NCBI GenBank assembly: GCA_015680685.1
Contig: MNCI01030039.1
Span: 801,460-831,227, forward strand
DNA length: 29,768 nucleotides
Origin: Gnetum montanum
Taxonomy: Eukaryota; Streptophyta; Gnetopsida; Gnetales; Gnetaceae
Reading direction: 5' to 3'
The number at the start of each line of letters is the position of its first letter. Positions within the stretch are counted from its first letter, which is position 1. The position numbers and the translations under genes are program-made. This document shows, one piece after another, positions 29,317-29,768 of this stretch. The notes below the pieces were generated by a model, which saw only the letters and a list, made by a program, of their open reading frames with translations, had not been told where the DNA came from and made no database searches.

Positions 29317-29768
29317 AGTTCAGTGGAATGAATGGTAACCTTCAGAAAAGCAAATTATATTTAAGAGTTAATTTGAAAATGCCGGAAAGATTCTTTTGTA
29401 TTGTTAACTTAGTCGGAATAGATTTGGCAGGAAACCTGACGTATCAGGTACGTAATAAATTGGATTCTGGCAGTCAATATTGACAATTCAAGTTGAGGTA
29501 AATAAAGGTGCCCAAAGCTGAGAGAAAATGATGCAAAACACTAAAAAGCAGAGAGGTCAAATTTTTCGGGCAACATGCAACCCTAGAGTATAATTTTTAT
29601 ATTTTATAATTTAATTTGGGTTACTTTTTCTTTCTAATTTAATAAAATGTATTCCTGAAGATGCACCCATCGACTCCATAAATAAATATTTTTATTCCAA
29701 TTTAAACGTCTTTATTTCTTTTCGGTCTTTAGGGTTAGGTCGTGCAGGAAATTTTATAGAGCTCAAGC

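Larger units (their letters stand above)
28960..29768. other. CpG-retaining, gene-like flank
   Basis: This stretch keeps about 20 CpG in 800 bp, whereas the preceding 3 kb has only a few. It has TATA boxes on the minus strand, a TGACGTA motif near 29438 and TTTAGGGTTAGG (telo-box like) near 29727. No retroelement features are seen. The simplest reading is promoter and 5' untranslated DNA of an unmethylated gene. Confidence 0.4.

Noticed and set aside
29725-29738. Interstitial telomere repeat
   Set aside because: Only TTTAGGGTTAGG, fewer than two units; at most a telo-box promoter motif.
1-29768. CRISPR arrays, rRNA, tRNA or bacterial-type operons
   Set aside because: No regularly spaced direct repeats with unique spacers, no rRNA or cloverleaf sequence; all content is plant retroelement or A+T-rich spacer.

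Overview
This window looks like nuclear intergenic DNA from a plant with a large, repeat-filled genome. A conifer or other gymnosperm is a reasonable guess, but nothing here proves it. The evidence for a plant is Ty3/gypsy elements with a tRNA-iMet primer binding site and a C-terminal chromodomain, an RTE-type LINE, very high A+T, and heavy CpG loss outside the last 0.8 kb. I find no intact protein gene; almost every coding stretch is a retrotransposon relic broken by stop codons.

Layout. 1-2394: the 3' end of retroelement A (+), with a decayed coiled-coil reading frame, a polypurine tract and an 890-bp LTR (TGATGA...CTCATCA). A is inserted into the RNase H region of chromovirus B (-, 2395-6404). 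6405-7019: nothing recognised. 7020-7830: gag of an unrelated element (+). 7880-10439: 3' half (RNase H end, integrase, chromodomain, LTR) of chromovirus E (+). 10440-11104: endonuclease part of an RTE LINE (+). 11105-24248: a 13.1-kb composite of two same-strand chromoviruses (C and D) in the order LTR-C-LTR-D-LTR, flanked by AAAAA. It splits the LINE, which resumes at 24249 and ends at 25934 in an ATG-repeat tail. Inside the composite are a foreign protease fragment (14326-15045), an opposite-strand LTR with flanks (15045-16404), and a solo LTR of family A (18367-19189, containing a 540-base N gap) with a GTCAA target duplication in D's gag. 26838-27130: a likely SINE (-) with the same 3' tail as the LINE. 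27194-27782: a tandem duplication of about 297 bp. 28740-29768: CpG-retaining DNA with TATA boxes and a possible first coding exon of a minus-strand gene.

Order of events. The LINE was present before the C/D composite, and D was present before the family-A solo LTR. B was present before A. The decay pattern (mainly TAG stops, CpG turned to TG or CA) points to long-term cytosine methylation of these elements.

The most interesting points are: arrays of short CpG-containing palindromes in two unrelated LTR families (AGACGTCT in the chromoviruses, CGATATCG in family A); the in-frame rejoining of the LINE across the composite; the LINE/SINE shared tail; and the sharp CpG boundary near 28.9 kb that may mark a real gene.
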